A DNA stretch of 64,000 nucleotides from Actinacidiphila epipremni. GTDB lineage: Bacteria; Actinomycetota; Actinomycetes; Streptomycetales; Streptomycetaceae. The translations under genes were made by a program, and so were the position numbers. This document shows positions 17,104-25,728 of this stretch, piece after piece. The notes beneath the pieces are model-generated. The model was not told the DNA's origin. It searched no databases and worked only from the letters and a program-made list of their open reading frames with translations. How positions within the stretch are numbered: the first letter of the stretch is position 1; the number at the start of each line of letters is the position of its first letter. The stretch covers positions 61,955 through 125,954 of the forward strand of contig NZ_JAATEJ010000028.1 in assembly GCF_012034175.1 (NCBI RefSeq), read 5' to 3'.

Positions 17104-17817
17104 ATGTCGAACTCGTCCTCCACCGAACCCACGACTGCCACGGGCCCCCGCCCGCGGCGGCACCGGCGCCGCGCCGCCGTCCTCGCAGCCGCGTCCGCGG
17201 CGCTGCTGTCCGCGGCGGCCGTCGGCTGCGGCAACGGCAACGGCGACGCCACCGGCCCGGCCGCGGACAGCAAGCCCGCCCCGTCGGCCACCGCGCCGGC
17301 GCCGACCGGCACCACCCCGGGCGACTCCTCCGGCGCCACCGCGACCACGGCCCCGACCACCGCCGCGCGCAGCACCACCGGCACGGGCTCCGGCTCCGGT
17401 TCCGGCTCCGCGCAGGCGGCGTCCGCGCGCTGCACCGTCACCGAGCTGAAGATGACGCTCGGCCGCGGCGACCCGGGCGCCGGCAGCATCTACTACCCGC
17501 TGGACTTCACCAACACCACCTCGCACGCCTGCACCCTCACCGGCTTCCCCGGCGTGTCGCTGCTGCGCGGCGACGGCAGCGTCATCGGCAAGCCCGCCGA
17601 CCGGCAACCGGTCAAGGCGAGCGCCGTACGCCTCGCGCCCGGCCAGACCGTCGAGGCCGACCTGCACACCCTCAACCAGGGCATCAAGGACGGCGGGTGC
17701 TGGCGCACCCCCACCCTCATCATGGTCTACCCGCCCGGATCCAAGGACTCCATGACGCTCGCGACCAAGAACCCGGTCGTCTGCGGCGACACCTTCGACG
17801 TCGGCCCCGTGCACTGA
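17104..17817 (+). CDS. DUF4232 lipoprotein
   Basis: This protein of about 237 residues has a lipoprotein signal (RRRAAVLAAASAALLSAAAVGCG; lipobox AVGC) after a hydrophilic lead. A Ser/Thr/Pro/Ala-rich low-complexity linker (~80 residues) is followed by a DUF4232 domain. Four conserved cysteines are visible (ARCTVTELKM, HACTLTGFPGVSLL, GGCWRTP, VVCGDTF), the usual pattern of this actinobacterial extracellular beta-domain. ATG at 17104 is chosen because the long upstream frame (from 16990) has no coding character. It is one of four DUF4232 proteins in the window. Function is unknown; a surface or envelope role is inferred. Confidence 0.85.
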   Translation: MSNSSSTEPTTATGPRPRRHRRRAAVLAAASAALLSAAAVGCGNGNGDATGPAADSKPAPSATAPAPTGTTPGDSSGATATTAPTTAARSTTGTGSGSGSGSAQAASARCTVTELKMTLGRGDPGAGSIYYPLDFTNTTSHACTLTGFPGVSLLRGDGSVIGKPADRQPVKASAVRLAPGQTVEADLHTLNQGIKDGGCWRTPTLIMVYPPGSKDSMTLATKNPVVCGDTFDVGPVH

Positions 17818-17862
17818 GGCACCGGCCGGAGCACCGCACCTGAACCACCGAAAGGACCGCCC

Positions 17863-18450
17863 ATGACGGTCAACGGCATCGACGTCGCCTCCTACCAGAG
17901 CAGCGACTACGCCACCAAGGGACTGGACTTCGTCGTCGTCAAGGCCACCGAGGGATCGGGGTACGTCAACCCCAAGCACGCCGGGCAGGTCGCCACCGCC
18001 CGCTCCCACGGACTGGTCGTCGGCCACTACCACTTCGCCCGCCCCGGCTCGGTCAACGCCCAGGCCGACTACTTCCTCGCCCACGCCGGCGCCAAACCAG
18101 GCGACTTCCTGGCCCTGGACTGGGAAGACGCCGGCGTCTCCAACGCGAACAAGGACGCCTGGCTCAAGCATGTGAAGTCCAAGGCCCCCGACCACCGCGT
18201 CGTCCTGTACTGCAACCGGGACTTCTGGCTGCACCGGGACACCACGTCCTACTGCGCGGACGGCCTCTGGATCGCCGACCCCTCGGCCCCCAAGGGCCAC
18301 CCGCGCGTACAGCACCCCTGGCTCTTCCACCAGTACAGCGAGGCCGGCGGCCTGGACCACAACGTCGGCAACTTCGCCGGCCGGGCCGCCCTGCGTACCT
18401 GGGCCGCCAAGGGCGCCGCCGCCGCGGCGGAAACGGGCCCCGACGTGTGA
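17863..18450 (+). CDS. GH25 (Chalaropsis-type) lysozyme without signal peptide
   Basis: A 195-residue protein consisting almost only of the GH25 TIM barrel: MTVNGIDVASYQSS (first active-site Asp), VVKATEGSGYVNPK, GHYHFARPGS, and FLALDWEDAG (catalytic Asp/Glu). RBS GAAAGG precedes ATG at 17863. Family members cleave the beta-1,4 bond between N-acetylmuramic acid and N-acetylglucosamine. Unlike most secreted streptomycete GH25 enzymes it has no signal peptide and no wall-binding domain. It may act after lysis, be exported by another route, or be a domesticated endolysin. No phage genes are nearby. Confidence 0.9.
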   Translation: MTVNGIDVASYQSSDYATKGLDFVVVKATEGSGYVNPKHAGQVATARSHGLVVGHYHFARPGSVNAQADYFLAHAGAKPGDFLALDWEDAGVSNANKDAWLKHVKSKAPDHRVVLYCNRDFWLHRDTTSYCADGLWIADPSAPKGHPRVQHPWLFHQYSEAGGLDHNVGNFAGRAALRTWAAKGAAAAAETGPDV

Positions 18451-18501
18451 CGCGTGGTGCCTGGCTGTTATGGCGTGGGTGGGGGTGGGAAACGGGAGGG
18501 G

Positions 18502-19563
18502 GTGGAGCCGATCGAGGTGTTGGAGCGGGTGGCGTTTCTGCTGGAGCGCGCTGACGCGCCCGTCTACCGGATCCGGGCGTTCCGCAATGCCGCCGCCGTG
18601 GTGGGCGGGCTGCCGGACGCTGAGCGGGAGCGGCGGGCGGCGACCGGGCGGTACACCGACCTCAAGGGCATCGGTGCCACCACCGGTACGGTGCTCGCCG
18701 AGGTCGCCGCCGGGCGCATCCCGGGCTATCTGGCCGATCTCGAACGGACCGCCGGCGGTCCGCTCGCGGCGGGCGGGGGTGCGTTGCGCGGTGCCCTGCG
18801 CGGGGACTGCCATCTGCACTCCGACTGGTCCGACGGGGGCAGCCCGCCGGGGGTGATGGCTCGCGCCGCCCGGGCCGCCGGGCACCGCTGGGCGGTGCTC
18901 ACCGACCACTCGCCGCGGCTGCGCATCGCCCGCGGCCTGACCGCCGGCCGGCTGCGCCGGCAGCTCGACGCCGTCGCGGAGCTCAACGCCGAGCTGCGCG
19001 CCGAGGAGGAGGCCGGCGCGGCGCCCTTCCGGCTGCTCACCGGCATCGAGTGCGACATCCTGCCCGACGGCTCGCTCGACCAGGAGGACGAGCTGCTGGA
19101 CCGGCTGGACGTCGTGGTCGCCTCGGCGCACTCCGAGCTGAAGATGCCCGCGCCCGCCTTCACCCGCCGGCTGCTCGCCGCGGCCGGCAACCCGCTGGTG
19201 GATGTGCTGGGCCACTGCACGAACCGGCTGCTCGGCCCGCGGCGCAGCCGCCCGGAGTCCTCCTACGACGCCGGCGCCGTCTTCGCCGCGTGCGCGGCGG
19301 CCGGCACCGCCGTGGAGATCAACAGCAGCCCGCAGCGCCTGGACCCGCCGCGCCGGCTGCTGGCGCTCGCCCGCGACGCCGGCACGCTCTTCGCGATCGA
19401 CAGCGACGCGCACGCCCCCGGCCAGCTGGACTGGCAGGCCTACGGCTGCGCCCGCGCGCAGGAGGCGGGCATCCCCGCCGCGCGCATCGTCACCACCTGG
19501 ACCGCCGACGAGCTGCTGGCCTGGACCGCGACCCGGCGCGTACCGGCCGGCGGGCAGGCGTAG
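18502..19563 (+). CDS. PHP-domain metal-dependent phosphoesterase with N-terminal HhH (PolX-like)
   Basis: A 353-residue protein: an N-terminal PolX-type helix-hairpin-helix domain (EVLERVAFLLERADAPVYRI, LKGIGATTG) and a PHP domain with metal ligands in DCHLHSDWSDGG, TDHSPRL, GIECDILPDG, SAHSELK, GHCTNR and DSDAHAP. GTG at 18502 aligns with the usual family beginning (VEPIEVLERVAF); GTG at 18454 is an alternative. It lacks the nucleotidyltransferase palm of full PolX polymerases. The likely activity is phosphoesterase or nuclease on nucleic-acid or histidinol-phosphate-like substrates (inference). Confidence 0.86.
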   Translation: MEPIEVLERVAFLLERADAPVYRIRAFRNAAAVVGGLPDAERERRAATGRYTDLKGIGATTGTVLAEVAAGRIPGYLADLERTAGGPLAAGGGALRGALRGDCHLHSDWSDGGSPPGVMARAARAAGHRWAVLTDHSPRLRIARGLTAGRLRRQLDAVAELNAELRAEEEAGAAPFRLLTGIECDILPDGSLDQEDELLDRLDVVVASAHSELKMPAPAFTRRLLAAAGNPLVDVLGHCTNRLLGPRRSRPESSYDAGAVFAACAAAGTAVEINSSPQRLDPPRRLLALARDAGTLFAIDSDAHAPGQLDWQAYGCARAQEAGIPAARIVTTWTADELLAWTATRRVPAGGQA

Positions 19564-19609
19564 TCCTACCGGGGTGCGGCCGGGCACAACCCCGCACGCC
19601 GCAGAAATG

Positions 19610-19656
19610 CGCCTGCCGCGCCCGGCGCCCCTGACAGGCGGCGGGTGCGGCAGGCG
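19610..19656. terminator. hairpin between convergent PHP and glycosidase genes
   Basis: CGCCTGCCGC at 19610-19619 pairs perfectly with 19647-19656. The position between converging stop codons suggests a bidirectional terminator with a structured loop. Confidence 0.45.
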
Positions 19657-19677
19657 GGCCAGAAGGGCGGACGGGCC

Positions 19678-21768
19678 TCACACCGTGGTGCAGACCGTCC
19701 CGTTGAGCGTGAAGACCGTCGGCGGCTGGTAGGCGCCGTTGTTGGCGCCGGTGAAGCCGAAGGTCGCCGAGTTGCCGCCGTTCGGGGCGAGGGTGGCGTT
19801 CCAGTCCACCGGGGTCGCCGTCACATGGCTGCCGTCGGAGCTCAGGTTGGCGTTCCAGAAGCCGCTGACGGACTCGCCGCTGCTGGGGAAGGTGAAGGCC
19901 AGCGTCCAGCCGTTGATCGTCGCCGGCCCGGTGTTGGTCACGGTGACGTTGGCGTTGAAGCCGTTGCCCCAGCCGGCCGTCAGGTCGTACGACACCTTGC
20001 ACGTCGCGTCCTGCGGTGTGCCGGTGCGTACGGTCACCGGGTCCGAGGGGCGCGACAGGTGGCCGCTCGCGTCCCTGGCCAGGACGTTCCAGGTGCCGGT
20101 GCTGCCGGGCGGCAGGTTGTGCACGGTCGCGGAGGTGCCGGTGGAGGTCGCCAGCAGCTCGCTGTTGGCGCCGGCCTGGCGGTAGACCTCGTAGCGGTCG
20201 GCCTTGCCGCCGCTGGACGGCGTCCAGCTCACGGTGGCGCTGGTGGCGCCGGCGGCGGTGACCTTCGGGGCGCCGGGCGCGCTCAGGGCCGAGGAGGTGC
20301 CGGACTTCGGGTGCACGGTCACCGTCGTGATCGAGTACGGCGGCAGCGTCCAGGTGCCGGTGTCCGGCGCGGTCGTGCTGTCGATGGCCGACGCCCGGTC
20401 GCGGAAGGTGTCGACGGTGGCCGCGGAGCCGTCCGCGGTGAAGCCCGCGTAATGCAGCGCGACGGTCTGCGGGTTCGCCGGGTCCTTGTTGATGAGCATG
20501 ACGCTCAGGTCGCCGTCCTTGCGGTGCACCGCGTGCGCGGCCACCAGCTGGCTGCCGCTCGCGGCGGCGATCAACTGGTCGCCGGGCGTGCCGAGATGGC
20601 TGAGCATCGAGATGGCGTGGTAGGGCGCGAAGGGCGTGTTGAGCGGCGGTTCGCACACCGTGCCGACGCAGGTGCCGCTGGACAGGATGCCGTAGTCGTT
20701 GAAGTCGGTCGCCCCGTCCGGCGCGGTGCTGATGGTGCCCGGCCCGTTGTGGGTGTCCCACCAGTCGACGGTGAAGACGCCGCTCTGCAGCGCGGTGAGG
20801 TAGGCGTCCGCGCCGAACAGCGCGTTGGGCTGCGTCGTCTCGAAGACGTTCGAGTTGAGCTCGGTGAGCGCCACCGGCATGCCCGCCGCGCCGCCCTCGG
20901 CCAACTGGTCGTGCAGCTGGGCCAGTTCACCCGCCAGCTGCGAGGGGGTGTTGAGCATCCCGGCGGCGTCGGAGCCGCCCGGGTACCAGTGCACGATGAC
21001 GAAGTCGGCCTTGCCGGCGACCAGCGGGATCACCGTGTGGTTCCAGTCGGAGGTCTCACCGCCGGCCATCACCCCGTCCGGCCAGTTGCCCGGCAGCGTC
21101 AGCACCGCGCCGACCTTGATCGTCGGGTCGACCGCCTTCATGGCCGTCACGTAGGAGACGACGTTGTTCGCGTAGGCCGTCGGCGAGGTGTCGGCGTGGT
21201 TGTCGGTCTCCCAGCCGCTGCCGTAATGGCCGTTGCCGTACAGCTCGTTGCCGACCTCCCAGAACTTCGCGCCGTAGTTCTTGGTGACGTTGGCGTAGCG
21301 GACCCAGTCGGCGGCTTCCTGCGGCGTGCCGGAGCCGTAGTTGGCGATGAGCATGGGCTGCGCGCCGATCTTCTTCGCCGTGCCCATGAACGCGTCGAAG
21401 TCGGTGCCGGGTGCGACGTAGCCGCCGGGGGCGGTGTTGTCGACCCAGTGGTAGATGTCGCCGTAGGAGCCGCCGGGGTAGCGCAGCATGCCGATGTTCG
21501 CGGCCGACAGCAGGTCCTGGACCTGGGGGGCGTTCATCTGGGAGTCCCACACCGCGCTGTTGAGGCCGTAGGCGGTGTCCGGGATGGTGCCCTGGCCCTC
21601 GGCGGCGTTGACCGTGACGTCGACGGCCTGCGGGGCGGGGGTGCCGGGGTCGTCGGCACTGGCGGCCTGGCCGCCGGCCAGCAGCGCGGCGCCGAGTGCC
21701 ACGACGGAGGCGCAGGCGGCGAGCCGTCTGCGCAAGGGGGCCGAGCTGATCGCAATGCCTGGGCGCAC
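19678..21768 (-). CDS. secreted clan GH-A glycosidase with FN3 and CBM2
   Basis: An exported modular enzyme of about 696 residues. A signal peptide (LAACASVVALGAALLAGGQAASA) leads to a TIM-barrel catalytic domain with probable acid/base Glu in FWEVGNELYG and nucleophile Glu in VALTELNSNV, the layout of clan GH-A. A small beta-domain, an FN3 module (APKVTAAGATSATVSWTPSSGG) and a C-terminal CBM2 (CKVSYDLTAGWGNGFNANVTV.. ending FTLNGTVC) follow. GTG at 21768 is preferred because AAGGTGAG lies seven bases upstream; GTG at 21780 is an alternative. The CebR-type operator and CBM2 point to cellulose or hemicellulose breakdown. The GH family is not certain. Confidence 0.87.
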   Translation of the reverse strand: MRPGIAISSAPLRRRLAACASVVALGAALLAGGQAASADDPGTPAPQAVDVTVNAAEGQGTIPDTAYGLNSAVWDSQMNAPQVQDLLSAANIGMLRYPGGSYGDIYHWVDNTAPGGYVAPGTDFDAFMGTAKKIGAQPMLIANYGSGTPQEAADWVRYANVTKNYGAKFWEVGNELYGNGHYGSGWETDNHADTSPTAYANNVVSYVTAMKAVDPTIKVGAVLTLPGNWPDGVMAGGETSDWNHTVIPLVAGKADFVIVHWYPGGSDAAGMLNTPSQLAGELAQLHDQLAEGGAAGMPVALTELNSNVFETTQPNALFGADAYLTALQSGVFTVDWWDTHNGPGTISTAPDGATDFNDYGILSSGTCVGTVCEPPLNTPFAPYHAISMLSHLGTPGDQLIAAASGSQLVAAHAVHRKDGDLSVMLINKDPANPQTVALHYAGFTADGSAATVDTFRDRASAIDSTTAPDTGTWTLPPYSITTVTVHPKSGTSSALSAPGAPKVTAAGATSATVSWTPSSGGKADRYEVYRQAGANSELLATSTGTSATVHNLPPGSTGTWNVLARDASGHLSRPSDPVTVRTGTPQDATCKVSYDLTAGWGNGFNANVTVTNTGPATINGWTLAFTFPSSGESVSGFWNANLSSDGSHVTATPVDWNATLAPNGGNSATFGFTGANNGAYQPPTVFTLNGTVCTTV

Positions 21769-21812
21769 AGGAGTTCTCACCTTCGCTGAGGCGGATGTGG
21801 GGGTGCCATGCG

Positions 21813-21826
21813 TGGGAGCGCTCCCA
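21813..21826. promoter_or_regulatory. CebR-type operator TGGGAGCGCTCCCA
   Basis: A perfect 14-bp palindrome identical to the published binding consensus of the cellobiose-responsive LacI-family repressor CebR of streptomycetes. It overlaps the last base of the -10 box of the glycosidase promoter, so binding would block transcription until cello-oligosaccharide is present. Confidence 0.85.
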
Positions 21827-21854
21827 TATTTGACATGGGGGCAGTGGTTGTCAA
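21826..21854 (-). promoter_or_regulatory. promoter of the CBM2 glycosidase gene
   Basis: On the minus strand TTGACA (21854-21849) and AAATAT (21831-21826) are 17 bp apart, followed directly by the CebR-type palindrome. The -35 is perfect and the -10 is weak. Confidence 0.55.
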
Positions 21855-21881
21855 TGCCCGGGCGTGCACAGGGAGCCGGCG

Positions 21882-23282
21882 TCAGTCCAGCCGGTCGATC
21901 TGCCGCATGCGGTTGGTCACGTCCAGCGCGGCCACCTTGTACGACTCGGCGAGCGTCGGGTAGTTGAAGACCGCGTCCACCAGGTAGTCCACCGTGCCGC
22001 CGCAGCCCATCACGGCGTGCCCGATGTGGATCAGCTCGGTCGCGCCGGTGCCGAAGCAGTGCACGCCCAGCAGCTTGCGGTCCTGCGGCGACACCAGCAG
22101 CTTGAGCATGCCGTGCGCGTCGCCGATGATCTGGCCGCGCGCCAGCTCCCGGTAGCGGGAGACCCCGACCTCGAACGGCACGGAGGCGTCGGTCAGTTCG
22201 TCCTCGGTGCGGCCGATGAAGCTGATCTCCGGGATGGTGTAGATGCCGATCGGCTGCAGGTCCGCCAGCCCGTGGGCCGGCTCGCCGAAGGCGTGGTAGG
22301 CCGCGCAGCGGCCCTGCTCCATCGAGGTCGCGGCGAGCGCCGGGAAGCCGATGACGTCCCCGACGGCGTAGATGTGCGGGACGGCCGTGCGGTAGTGCTC
22401 GTCCACCGCCAGCCGGCCGCGCTTGTCGGCGGTCAACCCGGCCTTGTCCAGGGCCAGTCCGTCGGTCAGGCCCTGCCGGCCGGCGCTGTACATCACCGCG
22501 TCGGCCGCGATCTTCTTGCCGCTGGCCAGCACGGTGAGCGTGCCGCGCTCGTGCCGCTCCACCGCGGCGACCGTCTCGCCGAAGCGGAAGGTCACCCCGA
22601 GGTCGCGCAGGTGGTAGCGCAGTGCCTCGACGATCTCGGCGTCGCAGAAGTCCAGCATGCCCTCGCGCTGCTCGACCACCGTGATCCGGCTGCCGAGCGC
22701 GGCGAACATCGAGGCGTACTCCATGCCGATGACGCCGGCGCCCACGATCACCATCGAGCGCGGCACCCGGTCCATGCGCAGCACGCTGTCGGAGTCCATG
22801 ACCGTGACGTCGTCGAACTCCACGCTCGCCGGTCGGGCCGGCCGGGTGCCGGTGGCGATGACGACGTGGTCGGCGGTGACCGCCCGTTCCTGCCCGCCGG
22901 GGCCGGTGACCGCGACGGTGTGGTCGTCCAGGAAGCGCCCGGTGCCGTCCAGCACGGTGATCCGGTTGCGGGACAGCTGGCTGCGCACCACGTCCACCTC
23001 GCGGCCGACCACGTGCTGGGTCCTGGCCGTCAGGTCGGCGACGGTGATGTCCTCCTTGACCCGGTAGCTCTGCCCGTACAGGTCGCGCTGGTTGAGGCCG
23101 GTGAGGTAGAGCACCGCCTCGCGCAGCGTCTTGGACGGGATGGTGCCGGTGTGCAGCGAGACCCCGCCGAGCCGGTCGCCGCGGTCCACCAGCGCCGCCC
23201 GCCGCCCGAGTTTGGCCGCCGCGATGGCCGCCTTCTGCCCGCCGGGGCCCGAACCGATCACCACTATGTCGTAGTCGCGCAC
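21882..23282 (-). CDS. sthA: soluble (Si-specific) NAD(P)+ transhydrogenase
   Basis: A 466-residue flavoprotein of the disulfide-reductase superfamily: FAD fold VIGSGPGGQKAAIAAAKLG, then SLHTGTIPSKTLREAVL, which is the SthA signature lacking the redox CxxxxC pair of lipoamide/glutathione reductases. A second dinucleotide fold is VIVGAGVIGMEYASMFAALG, with AVGDVIGFPALAATSMEQG and a C-terminal dimer domain (HCFGTGATELIHIG). It equilibrates NADPH and NADH in the cytoplasm. GTG at 23282 starts the gene, which appears monocistronic. Confidence 0.95.
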   Translation of the reverse strand: MRDYDIVVIGSGPGGQKAAIAAAKLGRRAALVDRGDRLGGVSLHTGTIPSKTLREAVLYLTGLNQRDLYGQSYRVKEDITVADLTARTQHVVGREVDVVRSQLSRNRITVLDGTGRFLDDHTVAVTGPGGQERAVTADHVVIATGTRPARPASVEFDDVTVMDSDSVLRMDRVPRSMVIVGAGVIGMEYASMFAALGSRITVVEQREGMLDFCDAEIVEALRYHLRDLGVTFRFGETVAAVERHERGTLTVLASGKKIAADAVMYSAGRQGLTDGLALDKAGLTADKRGRLAVDEHYRTAVPHIYAVGDVIGFPALAATSMEQGRCAAYHAFGEPAHGLADLQPIGIYTIPEISFIGRTEDELTDASVPFEVGVSRYRELARGQIIGDAHGMLKLLVSPQDRKLLGVHCFGTGATELIHIGHAVMGCGGTVDYLVDAVFNYPTLAESYKVAALDVTNRMRQIDRLD

Positions 23283-23361
23283 CGGGCCAGTGTGTCAGCC
23301 CGCTCCGCCCCGCGTCACCCGCTTCCCGCCGGGCCGGCGGCCATCGGCGCGGCCCGGCGGG

Positions 23362-25728
23362 CTACTTCTGCTGCCGGCGCCGCAGCGGGGCCCGGCCCGG
23401 GGGCTGCCGGGGCGGCGGGCGGTGGGTGAACTCGGGCAGGTCGCGCTCCTCGGGCTTGTCCGGGTGCAGCGTGAACGGCGTCTCGTAGTGCCGCACCTCC
23501 AGCGGGCCGCCGCCGGTCATCGTGTACGTCGCCGACGTCCTGCCCACCTCCACCCGCAGCCGCCGGCCGCGGAAGAGCAGCCGGAAGGCCAGCCGGCTGA
23601 GCGCGTCGGGCAGCTTGGGCGCGAAGCCGATGGACTGCCCGCCGTCCACCATCCGCATCCCGCCGAGCCCGGCCACCAGCGCCGTCCAGGTGCCGGCCAG
23701 CGCCGCGATGTGCAGCCCGTCGCGGGCGTTGTTCTCCAGGTCCTCCAGGTCGATCAGCGCCGACTCGCCGATGTAGTCGTACGCCAGCTGCAAGTGCCCG
23801 ACCTCGGCGGCGATCACCGCCTGCCCGAAGGCCGAAAGCGACGAGTCGCGTACCGTCAGCGGCTCGTAGTAGGCGAAGTTGCGCGCCTTCTGCTCCGGGG
23901 TGAAGGCGTTGCCGCGCAGATACATCCCCAGCACCAGGTCGGCCTGCTTGACGACCTGCTTGCGGTAGAGGTCGAAGTACGGGTAATGCAGCATCAGCGG
24001 GTAGTTCGCCGAGTCGGTGCCGGCGAAGTCCCACACCTGGTGCCGGGTGTAGCCCGCCGACTGCTCGTGCACCCCGAGGTCGTCGTTGTACGGCAGGGTC
24101 ATCGCCGCCGCCGCGTCCCGCCAGGCCGCGGTCTCCTCGTCGGTCACGCCGAGCGCCGCCGCGTGCCGCGGGTGCCGCTTTGCGGCGTCGGCGGCGGCGT
24201 CCAGGTTCCCCTGCGCCATGAGGTTGGTGTAGACGTTGTCGTCGCTGATCGCGCTGTATTCGTCCGGCCCGGTCACGCCGTCGATGTGGAAGGCGCCGGC
24301 GTGGTCGTGGTGGCCCAGCGAGCGCCACAACCGGGCGGTCTCCACGAGCAGTTCCAGGCCGGTGTCGCGCTCGAACGCCTCGTCGCCGGTGGCCGCGACG
24401 TACCGCACGACGGCGTCGGCGATGTCGGCGTTGATGTGGAAGGCGGCGGTGCCGGCCGGCCAGTAGCCGGACGCCTCCTCGCCGTTGATGGTGCGCCACG
24501 GGAACGCCGCGCCCTCGAAGCCCAGTTGCCGCGCCCGCTCCTTGGCGGCGGGCAGCGTGTTGTACCGCCAGCGCAGCACCTCGGCGGCGGCCCGCGGCGA
24601 GGTCAGGCACAGCATGTGCAGCACGAACGTCTCGGCGTCCCAGAAGGTGTGCCCGTCGTAGCCGGAGCCGGTCAGGCCCTTGGCCGGCAGCGCCCGCTCC
24701 TCGGCCCGCGCGCCGACCTGGAGGACGTGGAAGAGCGCGAAGCGCACCGCCTGCTGGATCTCGGTGTCGCCGTCCACCTCGACGTCGGCGCGCTCCCAGA
24801 AGTCGTCCAGATACGCCCGCTGCTGGTCCAGCAGCCCCTGCCAGCCGGTGTCCTTGGCGCCGACCAGCGCCGCGTCGGCCTGGTCGCGCAGCGCCGGCAG
24901 CGAGCGGGTCGCCGACCAGCCGTAGGCGACGAACTTCTCCAGCCGCAGGCACTCGCCGGTCTTGACCACCGAGGTGACGGTGAGCCGGCTGACGTCGGCG
25001 CCGGAGTCCGCGGAGACCTGCGTGGTGCCGGCCGGGCCCTGCACCCGGTGGTCGGCCGCCGCCGCGACCCGCAGCCGGCTGCGGGTGGTGGAGTGCACCA
25101 GGCGCAGCCGGGTGCCGGAGGCGGCGTGCTCCTCGGGCTGCAGCGGCGACTCCAGCGCCGCCGAGACCCGCGGGTCGCCCGCCGCGTGCGGCACCTCCTC
25201 GTTGGCGGCCAGCTCCGACTGCACCACCAGCCGCACCTCGCCGTCGTCCAGCGGCTCGACCTCGTAGGCGATCGCGGCGACCGCGCGCTGCTGGAAGGAC
25301 ACCAGCCGCGTCGAGCGCACCCGTACCGCCCGCCCGGCGGGGGAGACCCACTCGCACTCCCGGCGCAGCACCCCGGCCCGCAGGTCCAGCTCGCGGGTGT
25401 GCGAGCGGATCGTGCCGTAGCGCAGGTCGAACGGCTCGTCGTCGACCAGCAGCCGGATCAGCTTGCCGTTGGTGACGTTGATGACGGTCTGGCCCGACTC
25501 CGGGTAGCCGTAGCCGGCCTCCGCGTACGGCAGCGGGTGCAGCTCGTGCAGCCCGTTGAGGTACGAGCCGGGCAGGCCGTTGGGCTCGCCCTCGTCGAGG
25601 TTGCCGCGCCAGCCGATGTGCCCGTTGGACAGCGCGAAGACCGACTCGCTCTGCGGCAGCAGGTCGAGGTTGAGCTCGTGCTCGCGCAGGCTCCACGGCG
25701 AGACCTCGAAGGCCGGGTCGATGATCAC
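23362..25728 (-). CDS. GH65 glycoside phosphorylase (maltose/kojibiose/trehalose type)
   Basis: A 788-residue cytoplasmic enzyme. An N-terminal super-sandwich (SESVFALSNGHIGWRGNLDEG) precedes an (alpha/alpha)6 barrel with KGLTGSGYDGHTFWDAETFVLH and the catalytic acid in DGVTGPDEYSA, followed by a phosphate-site region (AGYTRHQVWDFAG.., KQADLVLGMYL) and a C-terminal beta sheet. Inverting phosphorolysis of an alpha-glucobiose would give beta-glucose 1-phosphate, which the upstream beta-phosphoglucomutase gene product can convert. The GTG start at 25728 overlaps that gene's stop as GTGA. The exact disaccharide is not readable. Confidence 0.93.
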   Translation of the reverse strand: MIIDPAFEVSPWSLREHELNLDLLPQSESVFALSNGHIGWRGNLDEGEPNGLPGSYLNGLHELHPLPYAEAGYGYPESGQTVINVTNGKLIRLLVDDEPFDLRYGTIRSHTRELDLRAGVLRRECEWVSPAGRAVRVRSTRLVSFQQRAVAAIAYEVEPLDDGEVRLVVQSELAANEEVPHAAGDPRVSAALESPLQPEEHAASGTRLRLVHSTTRSRLRVAAAADHRVQGPAGTTQVSADSGADVSRLTVTSVVKTGECLRLEKFVAYGWSATRSLPALRDQADAALVGAKDTGWQGLLDQQRAYLDDFWERADVEVDGDTEIQQAVRFALFHVLQVGARAEERALPAKGLTGSGYDGHTFWDAETFVLHMLCLTSPRAAAEVLRWRYNTLPAAKERARQLGFEGAAFPWRTINGEEASGYWPAGTAAFHINADIADAVVRYVAATGDEAFERDTGLELLVETARLWRSLGHHDHAGAFHIDGVTGPDEYSAISDDNVYTNLMAQGNLDAAADAAKRHPRHAAALGVTDEETAAWRDAAAAMTLPYNDDLGVHEQSAGYTRHQVWDFAGTDSANYPLMLHYPYFDLYRKQVVKQADLVLGMYLRGNAFTPEQKARNFAYYEPLTVRDSSLSAFGQAVIAAEVGHLQLAYDYIGESALIDLEDLENNARDGLHIAALAGTWTALVAGLGGMRMVDGGQSIGFAPKLPDALSRLAFRLLFRGRRLRVEVGRTSATYTMTGGGPLEVRHYETPFTLHPDKPEERDLPEFTHRPPPRQPPGRAPLRRRQQK

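Noticed and set aside
17863..18450. Prophage remnant around the lysozyme
   Set aside because: No holin, tail, capsid, integrase or att-like repeat is seen in the neighbourhood.
22000..23429. Large plus-strand frame over sthA rich in His/Gln/Val
   Set aside because: Antisense shadow of sthA caused by GC-rich codon usage.
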